A stretch of 7,497 nt of DNA from Bacteroidota bacterium (GCA_023427575.1 JAEZAY010000376.1:1-7497); one strand, 5' to 3'; shown: positions 1 to 7,483, counted from the first letter of the stretch. A program made the numbers and translations. The notes: generated by a model not told the origin, from the letters alone.

Positions 1-1381
1 CGTTCAGGCGGTCACTGATCTGCTGGTTCTCATACCTCTGTCCCCATTGAATATAATGATTGCCGCGGTCATAACTGCCCTTATGCGAAAAGTTCAGCAT
101 CCGGATCTCCAGTTTATTGCGGGCGAAATTCTGAAACAGTCCGGCACCCAGTGGATTATTAATCAGGCCAAAATCAGACTGCGATTTGTCGAACTCTCTC
201 TCTCCAAATAAGTAAGCACCCGTAATATCAACGCCTTCCTCTTCCCGGTTTTCAAAATAGGAGCTCATCCATTTTAACCGGAGTTTACTATTGGGCTGCT
301 GGATGTACGAAAGTCCAAGCATCGACGTATTATACCGGTCAACTTCTCTGCCGCTGAAATAGATGTCCAGGCCAAGATTGGAAGTAAAGTATGGTGAAAA
401 AACGCTCGAGCTAAGCTGACTGAAAGCAGGGATCAGGCTAAATCGCGTTCTTGAAGTATTTCCCAACAGTTCCAAACGGTTGCGATCGTTGATTGAATAG
501 GTAAAAACGGCCTGCAAATCAGAAGAGGAAGGCACATAATTACCCTGGGTTTCCTGCGACCGCAGCAGGTTCCGATTGCTTCTGTTTCGAACCCCGGCAA
601 TCCAGCTAAACCGATCGTTTTTGCTGCTACCTTCCAGATGAAGCCCCTGTTCCAGCAGTCCAACATAGGCCGATCCACCCAACCGGTTTGGTTTTCGGTA
701 TTGAATATCTAAAACCGACGACATTTTATCGCCATAACGGGCCTGGAAACCGCCATTATAAAAACGAAGGTTTCTGACCAGTTCCGGATTTATAAAACTT
801 AACCCTTCCTGCTGGCCGCTTCGAACCAGATAAGGACGAAATATTTCAAAATCGTTTACATAAATCAGATTTTCGTCGTAATTGCCACCTCGTACAGAAT
901 ACTGCGATGTAAGTTCATTGTTCGAGCCTACAAAAACTTTGATCAGACTTTCAACTCCTCCGGTAGGAGTGGGAATATTAATGGCATTTTTTGGATTCAA
1001 TACCATCAGTCCGGCTTCATGGCGGCTTCTTTCACTGGTTACAGTCACCTGCTCTAGTTCCACATCCCCTCTTTTCATTCGTACAACGATCCGTTCATGT
1101 TCACCTTCATTTAGCAGGAAATTCCGCTGCTCCGGTCTGTAACCAGTATGTGAAAATACCAGCGCGAATGCTTTATTGGAAAGTACATTCAGTATAAAGG
1201 TTCCGGAATCAGTGGTTTTAATGCCGGCCTGCCTTCCAAGAATGGTTATGGAAACATCCCGGAGCCGGTTTTCGTTTTCATCTACCACCATTCCGGAAAC
1301 AGTCGCGGGATTTTTATGTGCGAAACTCGTTGCGAAAGCAAGGTTAAGAATGATGAGTATTAGAGATATGAACGCTTTCAC
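1..1381 (-). CDS. TonB-dependent outer-membrane receptor with N-terminal carboxypeptidase-like domain (partial, C-terminus outside window)
   Basis: The minus-strand frame is open from 1381 to the window edge, giving 460 codons of the N-terminal part. The start is taken as GTG (1381-1379): an in-frame TAA lies two codons upstream, and the first ATG (residue 31) would remove the signal peptide. Residues 1-21 are a signal peptide (KAFISLILIILNLAFA, cleavage likely after SFA). Residues 26-105 resemble the carboxypeptidase regulatory-like beta-sandwich (SGMVVDENENRLRDVSITI). Residues 115-230 form a TonB plug, with VRGGNYDENLIYVNDFEIFRP-like key residues around 163-183 and YGDKMSSVLDI at 216-226. 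From about 235 the alternating hydrophobic pattern suggests barrel strands. A typical receptor of this family has 750-1000 residues, so roughly half is missing. It probably imports or binds a substrate at the outer membrane using TonB energy; the ligand cannot be told. No SusD partner is seen on the visible side. Confidence 0.9.
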   Translation of the reverse strand, partial: MKAFISLILIILNLAFATSFAHKNPATVSGMVVDENENRLRDVSITILGRQAGIKTTDSGTFILNVLSNKAFALVFSHTGYRPEQRNFLLNEGEHERIVVRMKRGDVELEQVTVTSERSRHEAGLMVLNPKNAINIPTPTGGVESLIKVFVGSNNELTSQYSVRGGNYDENLIYVNDFEIFRPYLVRSGQQEGLSFINPELVRNLRFYNGGFQARYGDKMSSVLDIQYRKPNRLGGSAYVGLLEQGLHLEGSSKNDRFSWIAGVRNRSNRNLLRSQETQGNYVPSSSDLQAVFTYSINDRNRLELLGNTSRTRFSLIPAFSQLSSSVFSPYFTSNLGLDIYFSGREVDRYNTSMLGLSYIQQPNSKLRLKWMSSYFENREEEGVDITGAYLFGEREFDKSQSDFGLINNPLGAGLFQNFARNKLEIRMLNFSHKGSYDRGNHYIQWGQRYENQQISDRLN

Positions 1382-1391
1382 CCTGGTTTAG

Positions 1392-1442
1392 TTATCTGTT
1401 CCCGAAATTAACCCGTTTTCGGGCAATTTCTAAAACAGATAA
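1392..1442. promoter_or_regulatory. Nested inverted repeat in the divergent intergenic region
   Basis: The outer arms TTATCTGTT (1392-1400) and AACAGATAA (1434-1442) are perfect 9-bp inverted repeats. Directly inside the left arm, CCCGAAA (1401-1407) can pair with TTTCGGG (1417-1423). Alternatively CCCG-TTTT-CGGG (1412-1423) forms a small tetraloop hairpin. The element fills most of the 85 bases between the receptor start and the lipoprotein start. It could be an operator for one or both divergent genes or a leader hairpin of the receptor mRNA. No match to a full TAnnTTTG box was found here; TAATTTCG on the minus strand (1412-1405) is one mismatch away. Confidence 0.5.
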
Positions 1443-1466
1443 AAGCGAAATTTATTTTATTTGTGC

Positions 1467-2408
1467 ATGTTTACCAACCCGGGATTTTTAAAAGTTGTAC
1501 CGTTCATCTTGATAATCGTTCTTACAACTATTGCAGGCTGTTATAGTGAAACATCCCCGGAAGATACTGGCAGGGGGAGTGCGAAAGACAGCTTTCAGTT
1601 TCGGGAAACCATTGCAGAGAATAATCAGGGGGTTATTAATCTTGGCAGTTTCAGACGAAAAAATCCTTCTGACCTGCTATGTCAGTCCTGGGATTTACTG
1701 GATGTGGATGACGCATCTACCAGTCAGCTTATGTTTGAAGAAGGGAAGGGCAGGAGGCTTTATGCCGGTATTTCTTTATTCAAAGATTCGATGGCCGTTG
1801 TAAATCCAAGGGAAGAAATGAAGATCGGAACCTGGCAACTGGCACCGGTAGGCAAAGAATACATGCTGAATATAAAAACTGAAAAAGAAATTTTGAAATA
1901 CCGGATCAGTGATCTGAAATCACGCATGATGAAACTCCACTGGATCAGCGGAAATGATTCTTTATGGATGAATCTGCGGACAAATGGTATCGTTCATATA
2001 TACCCGAAAAATGATCCTTTTCACCCTTCTAATCTGCAGTGGCGAATCAGGCCATCAACCAAAGAACCGGATTCCATGATCCGGAAAAGAACGGAAGACT
2101 GTTTGAAATTTTACGCACTGCTTTTCAGAGATGCGATCAAAACCCAAAAAACCTCCATAACCTATGGCGGATTGCCTTCGGTTTTTAACTGGTACAACCG
2201 GGGCATCGGGCTCGATCCGGTGGATGAGGTCAGTGATGCATGGATCAGTTGTTTTTATGATCGCGAAGACGCTATGAAGAGCTATAAAATTTTACAGGAT
2301 CTGATTGTACAGAATGAGTTCGACTGGCCCCGCGGTGTTCCCTCCTGGGTTTACAGTACGCATTCAGTACTTGAACAAATGTACCATACCCTGCGCGCGA
2401 AGAAATAA
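1467..2408 (+). CDS. Predicted lipoprotein of unknown function
   Basis: The gene encodes 313 residues from ATG 1467; an in-frame TTG at 1461 would add two residues and is less likely. Residues 1-24 are a lipoprotein signal peptide with a hydrophobic core and lipobox IAGC (lipid-bearing Cys25), so the product is probably membrane-anchored in the periplasm or at the outer membrane. Two parts can be seen. Residues about 60-180 are rich in short beta strands with a central GTWQLAP motif, recalling the small lipocalin-like domains of Bacteroidota. Residues about 190-313 look helical, with conspicuous aromatics and prolines (NDPFHPSNLQWRIRP, then CLKFYALLFRD, FNWYNRGIGLDP and WISCFYDREDAMKSY). I do not recognise a named family; it may be a lineage-restricted Bacteroidota family. 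It is divergent from the receptor and convergent with coaE, so it is probably monocistronic. No Shine-Dalgarno is visible; the sequence before the ATG is AT-rich. Confidence 0.82.
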   Translation: MFTNPGFLKVVPFILIIVLTTIAGCYSETSPEDTGRGSAKDSFQFRETIAENNQGVINLGSFRRKNPSDLLCQSWDLLDVDDASTSQLMFEEGKGRRLYAGISLFKDSMAVVNPREEMKIGTWQLAPVGKEYMLNIKTEKEILKYRISDLKSRMMKLHWISGNDSLWMNLRTNGIVHIYPKNDPFHPSNLQWRIRPSTKEPDSMIRKRTEDCLKFYALLFRDAIKTQKTSITYGGLPSVFNWYNRGIGLDPVDEVSDAWISCFYDREDAMKSYKILQDLIVQNEFDWPRGVPSWVYSTHSVLEQMYHTLRAKK

Positions 2409-2439
2409 AGAGCCTTCGGTTTGGGACTGCTTCAATGTT

Positions 2440-3066
2440 CTAGCGTGGATAAGAAGAATTTTTATTTTCATGATGCTGGCGGGCGGTATCCAGAAAAAAC
2501 TGGTGAAGGTCTAGCACCTGCGGAATAACCAGATGCTGGTCATCATTGTTGATAACGAAATCGCATAACCGCATTTTGATCGTTTCGGTGATTTGGCGGT
2601 TCATGCGTTGCTGAACCTGTTCGCGGCTTATATTATCTCTTTTCATAGATCGGTGGAGGCGAAGGGCATGCGGCGCCCAGACCCCGATAATAAAATCCAG
2701 TCCCGATGCTGCATCCGATTCAAAGATCAGCGCAGCTTCTTTTACCGCATACGGGTATTGCTGCCTTTGCATCCATAATTCGGCATCCCGAATGGTGATG
2801 GGATGAACCAGTTCATTCAACTGATCCAGCTTTTGGCGGTCATTAAAAACAAGGGAGGCGATATAGGCCCGGTCGGGCTGGCCATTGGCATAGGTTCTGG
2901 CCCCAAAACGGGCGATGATCTTTTCGCGTAGTTCTTCGTCCTCATTCATCAGACGCCTGGCGGCCTCATCGGCATAATACACAGGTACGCCCAGTAATGC
3001 AAATATGCGTGCGACCGTACTTTTTCCGGATCCGATTCCACCGGTTATGCCTACACGAAGAACCAT
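2440..3066 (-). CDS. coaE: Dephospho-CoA kinase
   Basis: CoaE phosphorylates the 3'-hydroxyl of dephospho-CoA with ATP, the last step of cytoplasmic coenzyme A synthesis. At 208 residues it has the normal family length. It begins VGITGGIGSGKST, with the P-loop G9-x4-G14-K15-S16. YADE follows at 31-34 (Asp33, at the position of the conserved substrate-site acid), then LVHPI with His88-Pro89, and the helical lid region around LRLHRSMKRDN (136-145) followed by QRMNRQ (153-158), as in other CoaE proteins. The start ATG (3066-3064) sits directly before the P-loop region as usual. It is the last gene of the nusB cluster, 83 bases after yajC, with a strong hairpin in that gap. Its stop lies 31 bases from the stop of the convergent lipoprotein gene, and no intrinsic terminator is visible between them. 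Confidence 0.96.
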   Translation of the reverse strand: MVLRVGITGGIGSGKSTVARIFALLGVPVYYADEAARRLMNEDEELREKIIARFGARTYANGQPDRAYIASLVFNDRQKLDQLNELVHPITIRDAELWMQRQQYPYAVKEAALIFESDAASGLDFIIGVWAPHALRLHRSMKRDNISREQVQQRMNRQITETIKMRLCDFVINNDDQHLVIPQVLDLHQFFLDTARQHHENKNSSYPR

Positions 3067-3086
3067 TTCAAAACGGGTTTAGGTTT

Positions 3087-3135
3087 CAGAGCAGGAGTTT
3101 CGGTTGATCTTTCACCCAATCGAAACTCCTGTCTG
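3087..3135. repeat. Strong stem-loop in the yajC-coaE gap
   Basis: CAGGAGTTTCG (3092-3102) and CGAAACTCCTG (3121-3131) are perfect 11-bp inverted repeats. The stem continues inward with three more pairs after one G/T position (3103/3120) and outward with CAGA/TCTG (3087-3090, 3132-3135) past one bulged G at 3091. The loop is about 10 bases. In the minus-strand mRNA the inner G/T position becomes an A-C mismatch. No T-tract follows it in either direction, so it is not a normal intrinsic terminator. It could be an RNA processing or stability element, an attenuator between yajC and coaE, or a repeat-family member. Confidence 0.7.
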
Positions 3136-3149
3136 TTACCAAAAAAAAG

Positions 3150-3473
3150 TTAGGCTTTTGCCGGAGTTTTGTTGATCTGATTGGTCCATTCCATTGAAAT
3201 GGCACTGCGTTCAATCCGCAAATAGCTGCCCGGGCTGGTTTCCATCATAATGGTGCTGTCTTCATTTACCTTATTTACAGTGCCGTGAATTCCTGCAATG
3301 GTTACAATCCGGTCGCCTTTCTGCAATTCTTCCTGGAATTTTTTAGCCAGTTTTGCCTTTTTCTGTTGAGGACGAATCATAAACAGCCAGAACACCAGGA
3401 TCATGCCTCCTAATAATAACATTTGAGGAAGTGCCGAAGTGCCGGCCTGTAAAAAAATAACTAATGCTGTCAT
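3150..3473 (-). CDS. yajC: Preprotein translocase subunit YajC
   Basis: YajC is a small inner-membrane protein that associates with SecDF and the SecYEG translocon. The 107-residue product matches the family's size and layout: a short N-terminus, one transmembrane segment at about 15-33 (PQMLLLGGMILVFWLFMI), then the family signature RPQQKKAK at 34-41. A cytoplasmic beta-rich domain follows, with GDRIVTIAGIHGTV at 53-66. The basic residues after the helix fit a cytoplasmic C-terminus. It lies 80 bases after the DUF1573 gene and 83 bases before coaE in the same orientation, and is probably read from the nusB promoter. No SecD or SecF gene is nearby. Confidence 0.95.
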   Translation of the reverse strand: MTALVIFLQAGTSALPQMLLLGGMILVFWLFMIRPQQKKAKLAKKFQEELQKGDRIVTIAGIHGTVNKVNEDSTIMMETSPGSYLRIERSAISMEWTNQINKTPAKA

Positions 3474-3529
3474 TATATTGATTTTGTTTTAAAAATGGTG
3501 ATAAACGAATGCGGTCGTTCAGCGAAGAA

Positions 3530-3544
3530 TTCTATCGGATAGAA
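3530..3544. repeat. Near-perfect 15-base palindrome after the DUF1573 gene
   Basis: TTCTATC and GATAGAA are separated by a single base. The site lies 9 bases beyond the DUF1573 stop, in the 80-base gap before yajC. As RNA it would make only a 5-bp stem with a 5-base loop and no T-tract, so it is not a good terminator. A protein-binding site is possible, and so is chance. Confidence 0.35.
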
Positions 3545-3553
3545 AATCGGTTA

Positions 3554-3976
3554 TTATTTTGATTTCAACACTTCAACCATAAACTCTACCTGGTGAGTCT
3601 GCGAACCAACGGTATTGGCATTTACGATAATTTGTTTGTGCTGCAGTCCTTCCCGGCCCTGGCTATCGAAAGCGCCGGAAATTTCAGCTTCGGCCCCCGG
3701 CGCAATGGGTTGTTTGGGGTAGTCGGCAACGGTGCATCCGCATCCGGGCTGAACCGAATGAATCACCAATGGCTTATTACCGGCGTTGCGGAACCGGAAG
3801 GCAATCTGTAATTTTTGTCCTTCTTTAATCTTACCAAGGTTTTGGGAGGAATCAATCCACTGCAAAACCGTCAGGTCCGATTCATCAACAATGGAAGTTA
3901 CGGGCGAGTTTTCCGCTTCGCTGCTACAGGCAGCAGCTCCCAGGGCGATCATTGCAATTAAGAATAAATTTTTCAT
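3554..3976 (-). CDS. DUF1573 domain lipoprotein
   Basis: This 140-residue secreted protein has the DUF1573 fold, an immunoglobulin-like (ASH/MSP-related) beta-sandwich common in Bacteroidota and of unknown biochemical role. The N-terminus MKNLFLIAMIALGAAAC is a lipoprotein signal with Cys17 as acceptor; Ala at -3 is a weaker lipobox than the usual Leu. The domain spans about 40-138 and shows the family signatures: FRFRNAGNKPLVI (60-72), the CGCT motif with Cys79 and Cys81, PKQPIAPG (87-94), and FDSQGREG (103-110). It lies between nusB and yajC, 38 bases after the nusB stop, and is probably co-transcribed with them. Co-occurrence next to nusB and yajC is common in this phylum as far as I recall, but it does not reveal the function. 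Confidence 0.9.
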   Translation of the reverse strand: MKNLFLIAMIALGAAACSSEAENSPVTSIVDESDLTVLQWIDSSQNLGKIKEGQKLQIAFRFRNAGNKPLVIHSVQPGCGCTVADYPKQPIAPGAEAEISGAFDSQGREGLQHKQIIVNANTVGSQTHQVEFMVEVLKSK

Positions 3977-4014
3977 TCGGGATTTTTTTACAAAACTAAA
4001 AACAAAGCGGGCGA

Positions 4015-4935
4015 TTACTTAAAAGCCACCTTGTACATTTTATTGTCTTTTACAAGATCTTTATGGATATTGTCGAGAATCCCATTCACAAAATGCCCAC
4101 TTTGCTGGGTGGAATAGTCCTTCGCCAGGTCAATATATTCATTAATCGTAACCTTTGGCGGGATAGTTTCGAAAAACAGGAACTCGCAAACGCCCATCCG
4201 CATCAGCAGCATATCCAGCAGGGCAATTCTTTCGGCCTCCCAGTTTTTCAATTTGGGGCGGATATATTCCATCGTAACTTCCTTTTTCTCCAGCGCGGTT
4301 TGCAAAAGTTTTCGGGCAAAATCCTGCTTTTCCGGACTGATCAGCTCATCAAAATTAAAACTGCCGGGTTTCGACAGGAAATTAATAACCAACTGACTGG
4401 TCATCTGGCTATCATCGTCCCAATTAGAAAACTGTTCTTCAATATAGCCGGTAAAAGATTCATTGGGAAGCATCAGATCGGTGAAAATAAATTCCAGGAT
4501 CTCTTTTTCTTCTTTTTTATCTCTTCCTTCCACCCCAATGTACTGTTGATATTTTTCTGAATCCGCCAGTTGCAGATAAATTTTCCGCAGCAGTTCTTTA
4601 TCATCAATCAGATCGGGCCGGTATTGTTTAAAAATCCGCTTGTACGATTCATTTTCCAGAATTTTCCAGAGCAGTTCATTTCCGGCTATCTTGATATTTA
4701 CGTGCAGATCCTGTTCGGTGGGGAGATGTTTGGAGGCGCGGTTTTTAGCATCCGTTTCCGAATACCGGGCTACTTCAGTTATAAAATGAATCAGGTAAAC
4801 CAGTAACTGTTTGCTTTCATCGAGGTATTTACGCAATAGTTTCTCCGGCTCCCCGGGTTTTAATAAATCTTCATGACTTTCCACCGAATACAATGTCTGC
4901 ATCACTTTAACCCGGATATTTCTTCTACTGATCAT
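4015..4935 (-). CDS. nusB: Transcription antitermination factor NusB (long Bacteroidota form)
   Basis: NusB binds boxA RNA with S10 (NusE) in antitermination complexes, mainly on rRNA operons. The C-terminal part carries the recognisable NusB core: WEAERIALLDMLLMRMGVCEF (about 232-252), then IPPKVTINEYIDLAKDYS (258-275) and the terminal GHFVNGILDNI helix (280-290). The N-terminus ISRRNIRVKVMQTLYS (2-17) matches the first helix of the fold. At 306 residues it is about twice the length of E. coli NusB (139). The extra roughly 150-180 residues lie between the first helix and the core and are charged and helical, an arrangement typical of Bacteroidota. ATG 4935-4933 is the first ATG in frame and lies about 20 bases from the predicted transcription start. 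It heads the cluster nusB-DUF1573-yajC-coaE. Confidence 0.93.
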   Translation of the reverse strand: MISRRNIRVKVMQTLYSVESHEDLLKPGEPEKLLRKYLDESKQLLVYLIHFITEVARYSETDAKNRASKHLPTEQDLHVNIKIAGNELLWKILENESYKRIFKQYRPDLIDDKELLRKIYLQLADSEKYQQYIGVEGRDKKEEKEILEFIFTDLMLPNESFTGYIEEQFSNWDDDSQMTSQLVINFLSKPGSFNFDELISPEKQDFARKLLQTALEKKEVTMEYIRPKLKNWEAERIALLDMLLMRMGVCEFLFFETIPPKVTINEYIDLAKDYSTQQSGHFVNGILDNIHKDLVKDNKMYKVAFK

Positions 4936-4961
4936 TTCTGCAAGGAGCTATTTTGAGCGGG

Positions 4962-4992
4962 CAAAGCTAACGGTTTTCAGGCGCCAGTCAAA
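4962..4992 (-). promoter_or_regulatory. Bacteroidota-type promoter of the nusB operon
   Basis: On the minus strand a TTTG -33 element (4992-4989) is followed after 19 bases by TAGCTTTG (4969-4962). This is an exact match to the Bacteroidota primary sigma consensus TTTG-N17-23-TAnnTTTG. Transcription would start near 4956, leaving a leader of about 20 bases before the nusB ATG, without a Shine-Dalgarno. Confidence 0.75.
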
Positions 4993-5102
4993 AAACTGCC
5001 CAGTATTAATTTCATAATTCTGGTTATCAGGGCAGGCAGTAACAGGCCAAATTATGACGATCTGCGGGCTGGTCTACTGAAATATTGACATTGAGTCCGA
5101 AA

Positions 5103-5139
5103 ATCCGGCAAGCGGAAGGCCTTTTTGAGGCGGCCGGAT
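5103..5139. repeat. Inverted repeat in the nusB-groES gap
   Basis: ATCCGGC (5103-5109) and GCCGGAT (5133-5139) are perfect 7-bp arms. A second small stem, GCCT/AGGC (5119-5122 and 5128-5131), lies inside. On the minus strand the arm is followed by TTTT, so it could act as a weak terminator toward nusB or as the core of a small RNA; neither is demonstrated. Confidence 0.35.
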
Positions 5140-5189
5140 GGCAATTCCTGAAAAAATGACTTTAAAAAAGGATTGGTACGGAATTCGTT

Positions 5190-5197
5190 TACCTTTG
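5190..5197 (+). promoter_or_regulatory. Candidate -7 element of the groES-groEL promoter
   Basis: TACCTTTG matches the Bacteroidota -7 consensus TAnnTTTG exactly. The -33 element is poor: TTG at 5173-5175 is only 14 bases upstream and TTTA at 5161-5164 is 25 bases upstream. The start site would be near 5203, giving a leader of about 63 bases. The leader contains a small CTGCA/TGCAG hairpin (5203-5207 and 5213-5217) and becomes A-rich before the ATG. Confidence 0.55.
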
Positions 5198-5266
5198 ACG
5201 GCCTGCAGCCCTTGCAGCTAATCAGATAGAAATTTTCATTAAACTAAACAAAAATTGCTTAAAACT

Positions 5267-5548
5267 ATGGCTACGAAGTTAAATGTTACCCCGCTTCATG
5301 ACAGGGTAATAGTGAAACCCGCAAAAGCTGAAGAGAAAACTGCCGGTGGTATTATTATCCCTGATACCGCTAAAGAAAAACCGCAAAGAGGTACTGTGGT
5401 TGCCGCGGGTCCCGGTAAAAAAGATGAGCCTGTAACTGTTAAGGAAGGCGATACGGTTCTTTATGGTAAATACTCCGGAACGGAGATTCAGATTGAAGGT
5501 GAAGATCTGCTGATCATGAGAGAAAGTGATATTCTTGCGATCGTTTAA
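5267..5548 (+). CDS. groES: Co-chaperonin GroES
   Basis: GroES forms the heptameric lid of the GroEL folding chamber in the cytoplasm. The product is 93 residues from ATG 5267, close to the usual 95-97. An upstream in-frame TTG at 5255 is possible, but [14 protein letters not shown] is the normal start of the family. The mobile loop that contacts GroEL is at about 17-34 and includes the conserved GGIIIPD (27-33). [12 protein letters not shown] (39-50) and the C-terminal [14 protein letters not shown] (80-93) are also typical. It is followed 40 bases later by groEL and shares its promoter. No Shine-Dalgarno is seen; the sequence before the start is A-rich, as is usual in Bacteroidota. Confidence 0.97.
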   Translation: MATKLNVTPLHDRVIVKPAKAEEKTAGGIIIPDTAKEKPQRGTVVAAGPGKKDEPVTVKEGDTVLYGKYSGTEIQIEGEDLLIMRESDILAIV

Positions 5549-5561
5549 TAAACTTATTTAA

Positions 5562-7226
<1,665 letters not shown>

Positions 7227-7258
7227 TCTTTCCGCAGTTAATACCTGTATTAAATTAC

Positions 7259-7294
7259 AATCCCCGTCATTTGAATATGGCGGGGATTTTTTTT
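7259..7294 (+). terminator. Intrinsic terminator of the groES-groEL operon
   Basis: AATCCCCG and CGGGGATT form a perfect 8-bp GC-rich stem. It is extended inward by a G-U pair and three more pairs (CAT/ATG) to a 6-base loop, TTGAAT. The stem runs directly into eight T residues (7287-7294). It lies 32 bases after the groEL stop. Confidence 0.93.
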
Positions 7295-7354
7295 GCCGAC
7301 AGAAATACAAGCCGAATCTGTTAGTGATCTGGTCATTGGTATTGGGGTAAAATG

Positions 7355-7368
7355 TATTCCCCCGGGCC
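7355..7368. repeat. 14-bp direct repeat, copy 1
   Basis: TATTCCCCCGGGCC occurs here and again at 7484-7497, the last bases of the window. The copies enclose the inverted repeat and octamer array. The second copy may continue past the window edge, so the full repeat length is unknown. Confidence 0.75.
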
Positions 7369-7397
7369 TCGGAAGAAATCCGTTAAGAAAATTGAAA

Positions 7398-7474
7398 CGG
7401 ACGGCGGTGATAATGTGCCAATGTGCCAATGTGCTAATGTGCCAATGTGGAAATGTGATAATCACTGCTGTCCG
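7398..7474. repeat. 14-bp inverted repeat enclosing the octamer array
   Basis: The left arm CGGACGGCGGTGAT (7398-7411) pairs with the right arm ATCACTGCTGTCCG (7461-7474). There are two G/T positions, both of which are allowed as G-U in plus-strand RNA. The sequence held between the arms (7412-7460) is the octamer array plus one A. Confidence 0.75.
7412..7459. repeat. AATGTGNN tandem octamer array (6 units)
   Basis: Six head-to-tail 8-base units share the core AATGTG and vary in the last two bases: CC, CC, CT, CC, GA, AT. Arrays of this kind are, to my knowledge, scattered through intergenic DNA of some Bacteroidota. The minus-strand reading yields a His/Trp-rich spurious peptide. The array lies 118 bases past the groEL terminator and has no associated gene in the window. 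Confidence 0.85.
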
Positions 7475-7483
7475 GGAAAAAGT

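Larger units (their letters stand above)
4936..5266. other. 331-base non-coding region between divergent nusB and groES
   Basis: This gap holds the nusB promoter at its left end and the groES promoter and leader at its right end. The middle (about 4995-5160) has no credible ORF and no tRNA-like fold that I can see. It contains the inverted repeats ACTGCC/GGCAGT (4995-5000 and 5035-5040) and ATCCGGC/GCCGGAT (5103-5109 and 5133-5139). No CIRCE operator (TTAGCACTC-N9-GAGTGCTAA) is present anywhere in the gap, so HrcA control of groES-groEL through CIRCE is not supported. Confidence 0.7.

Noticed and set aside
433..678. Minus-strand 81-codon frame inside the receptor gene
   Set aside because: It lies in a different reading frame of the receptor coding sequence and is a shadow.
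882..1391. Plus-strand frames opposite the receptor gene
   Set aside because: They overlap the clearly coding receptor frame (signal peptide, carboxypeptidase-like domain, plug) and show no protein features of their own.
2409..2439. Bidirectional terminator between the convergent lipoprotein gene and coaE
   Set aside because: No stem with a T-tract can be made in these 31 bases.
3087..3135. Hairpin as an intrinsic terminator after yajC
   Set aside because: In the direction of transcription the T-run lies before the stem, not after it, and the bases after the stem are mixed.
4063..4806. Plus-strand frames of 165 and 78 codons opposite nusB
   Set aside because: They are Phe/Ile-rich antisense shadows of an intact nusB, with no start signals or family resemblance.
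4936..5266. tRNA or CIRCE element between nusB and groES
   Set aside because: No cloverleaf-compatible arms and no TTAGCACTC/GAGTGCTAA pair were found on reading both strands.
7412..7459. Possible CRISPR array
   Set aside because: The 8-base units are contiguous with no unique spacers of 30 or so bases, and no cas gene is nearby.
7250..7465. Minus-strand reading frame of 71 codons with a His/Trp repeat (PHWHISTLAHWHI)
   Set aside because: It is a translation of the octamer array and also runs through the terminator stem. It has no start context, and peptides of this type are common annotation artefacts of this repeat.
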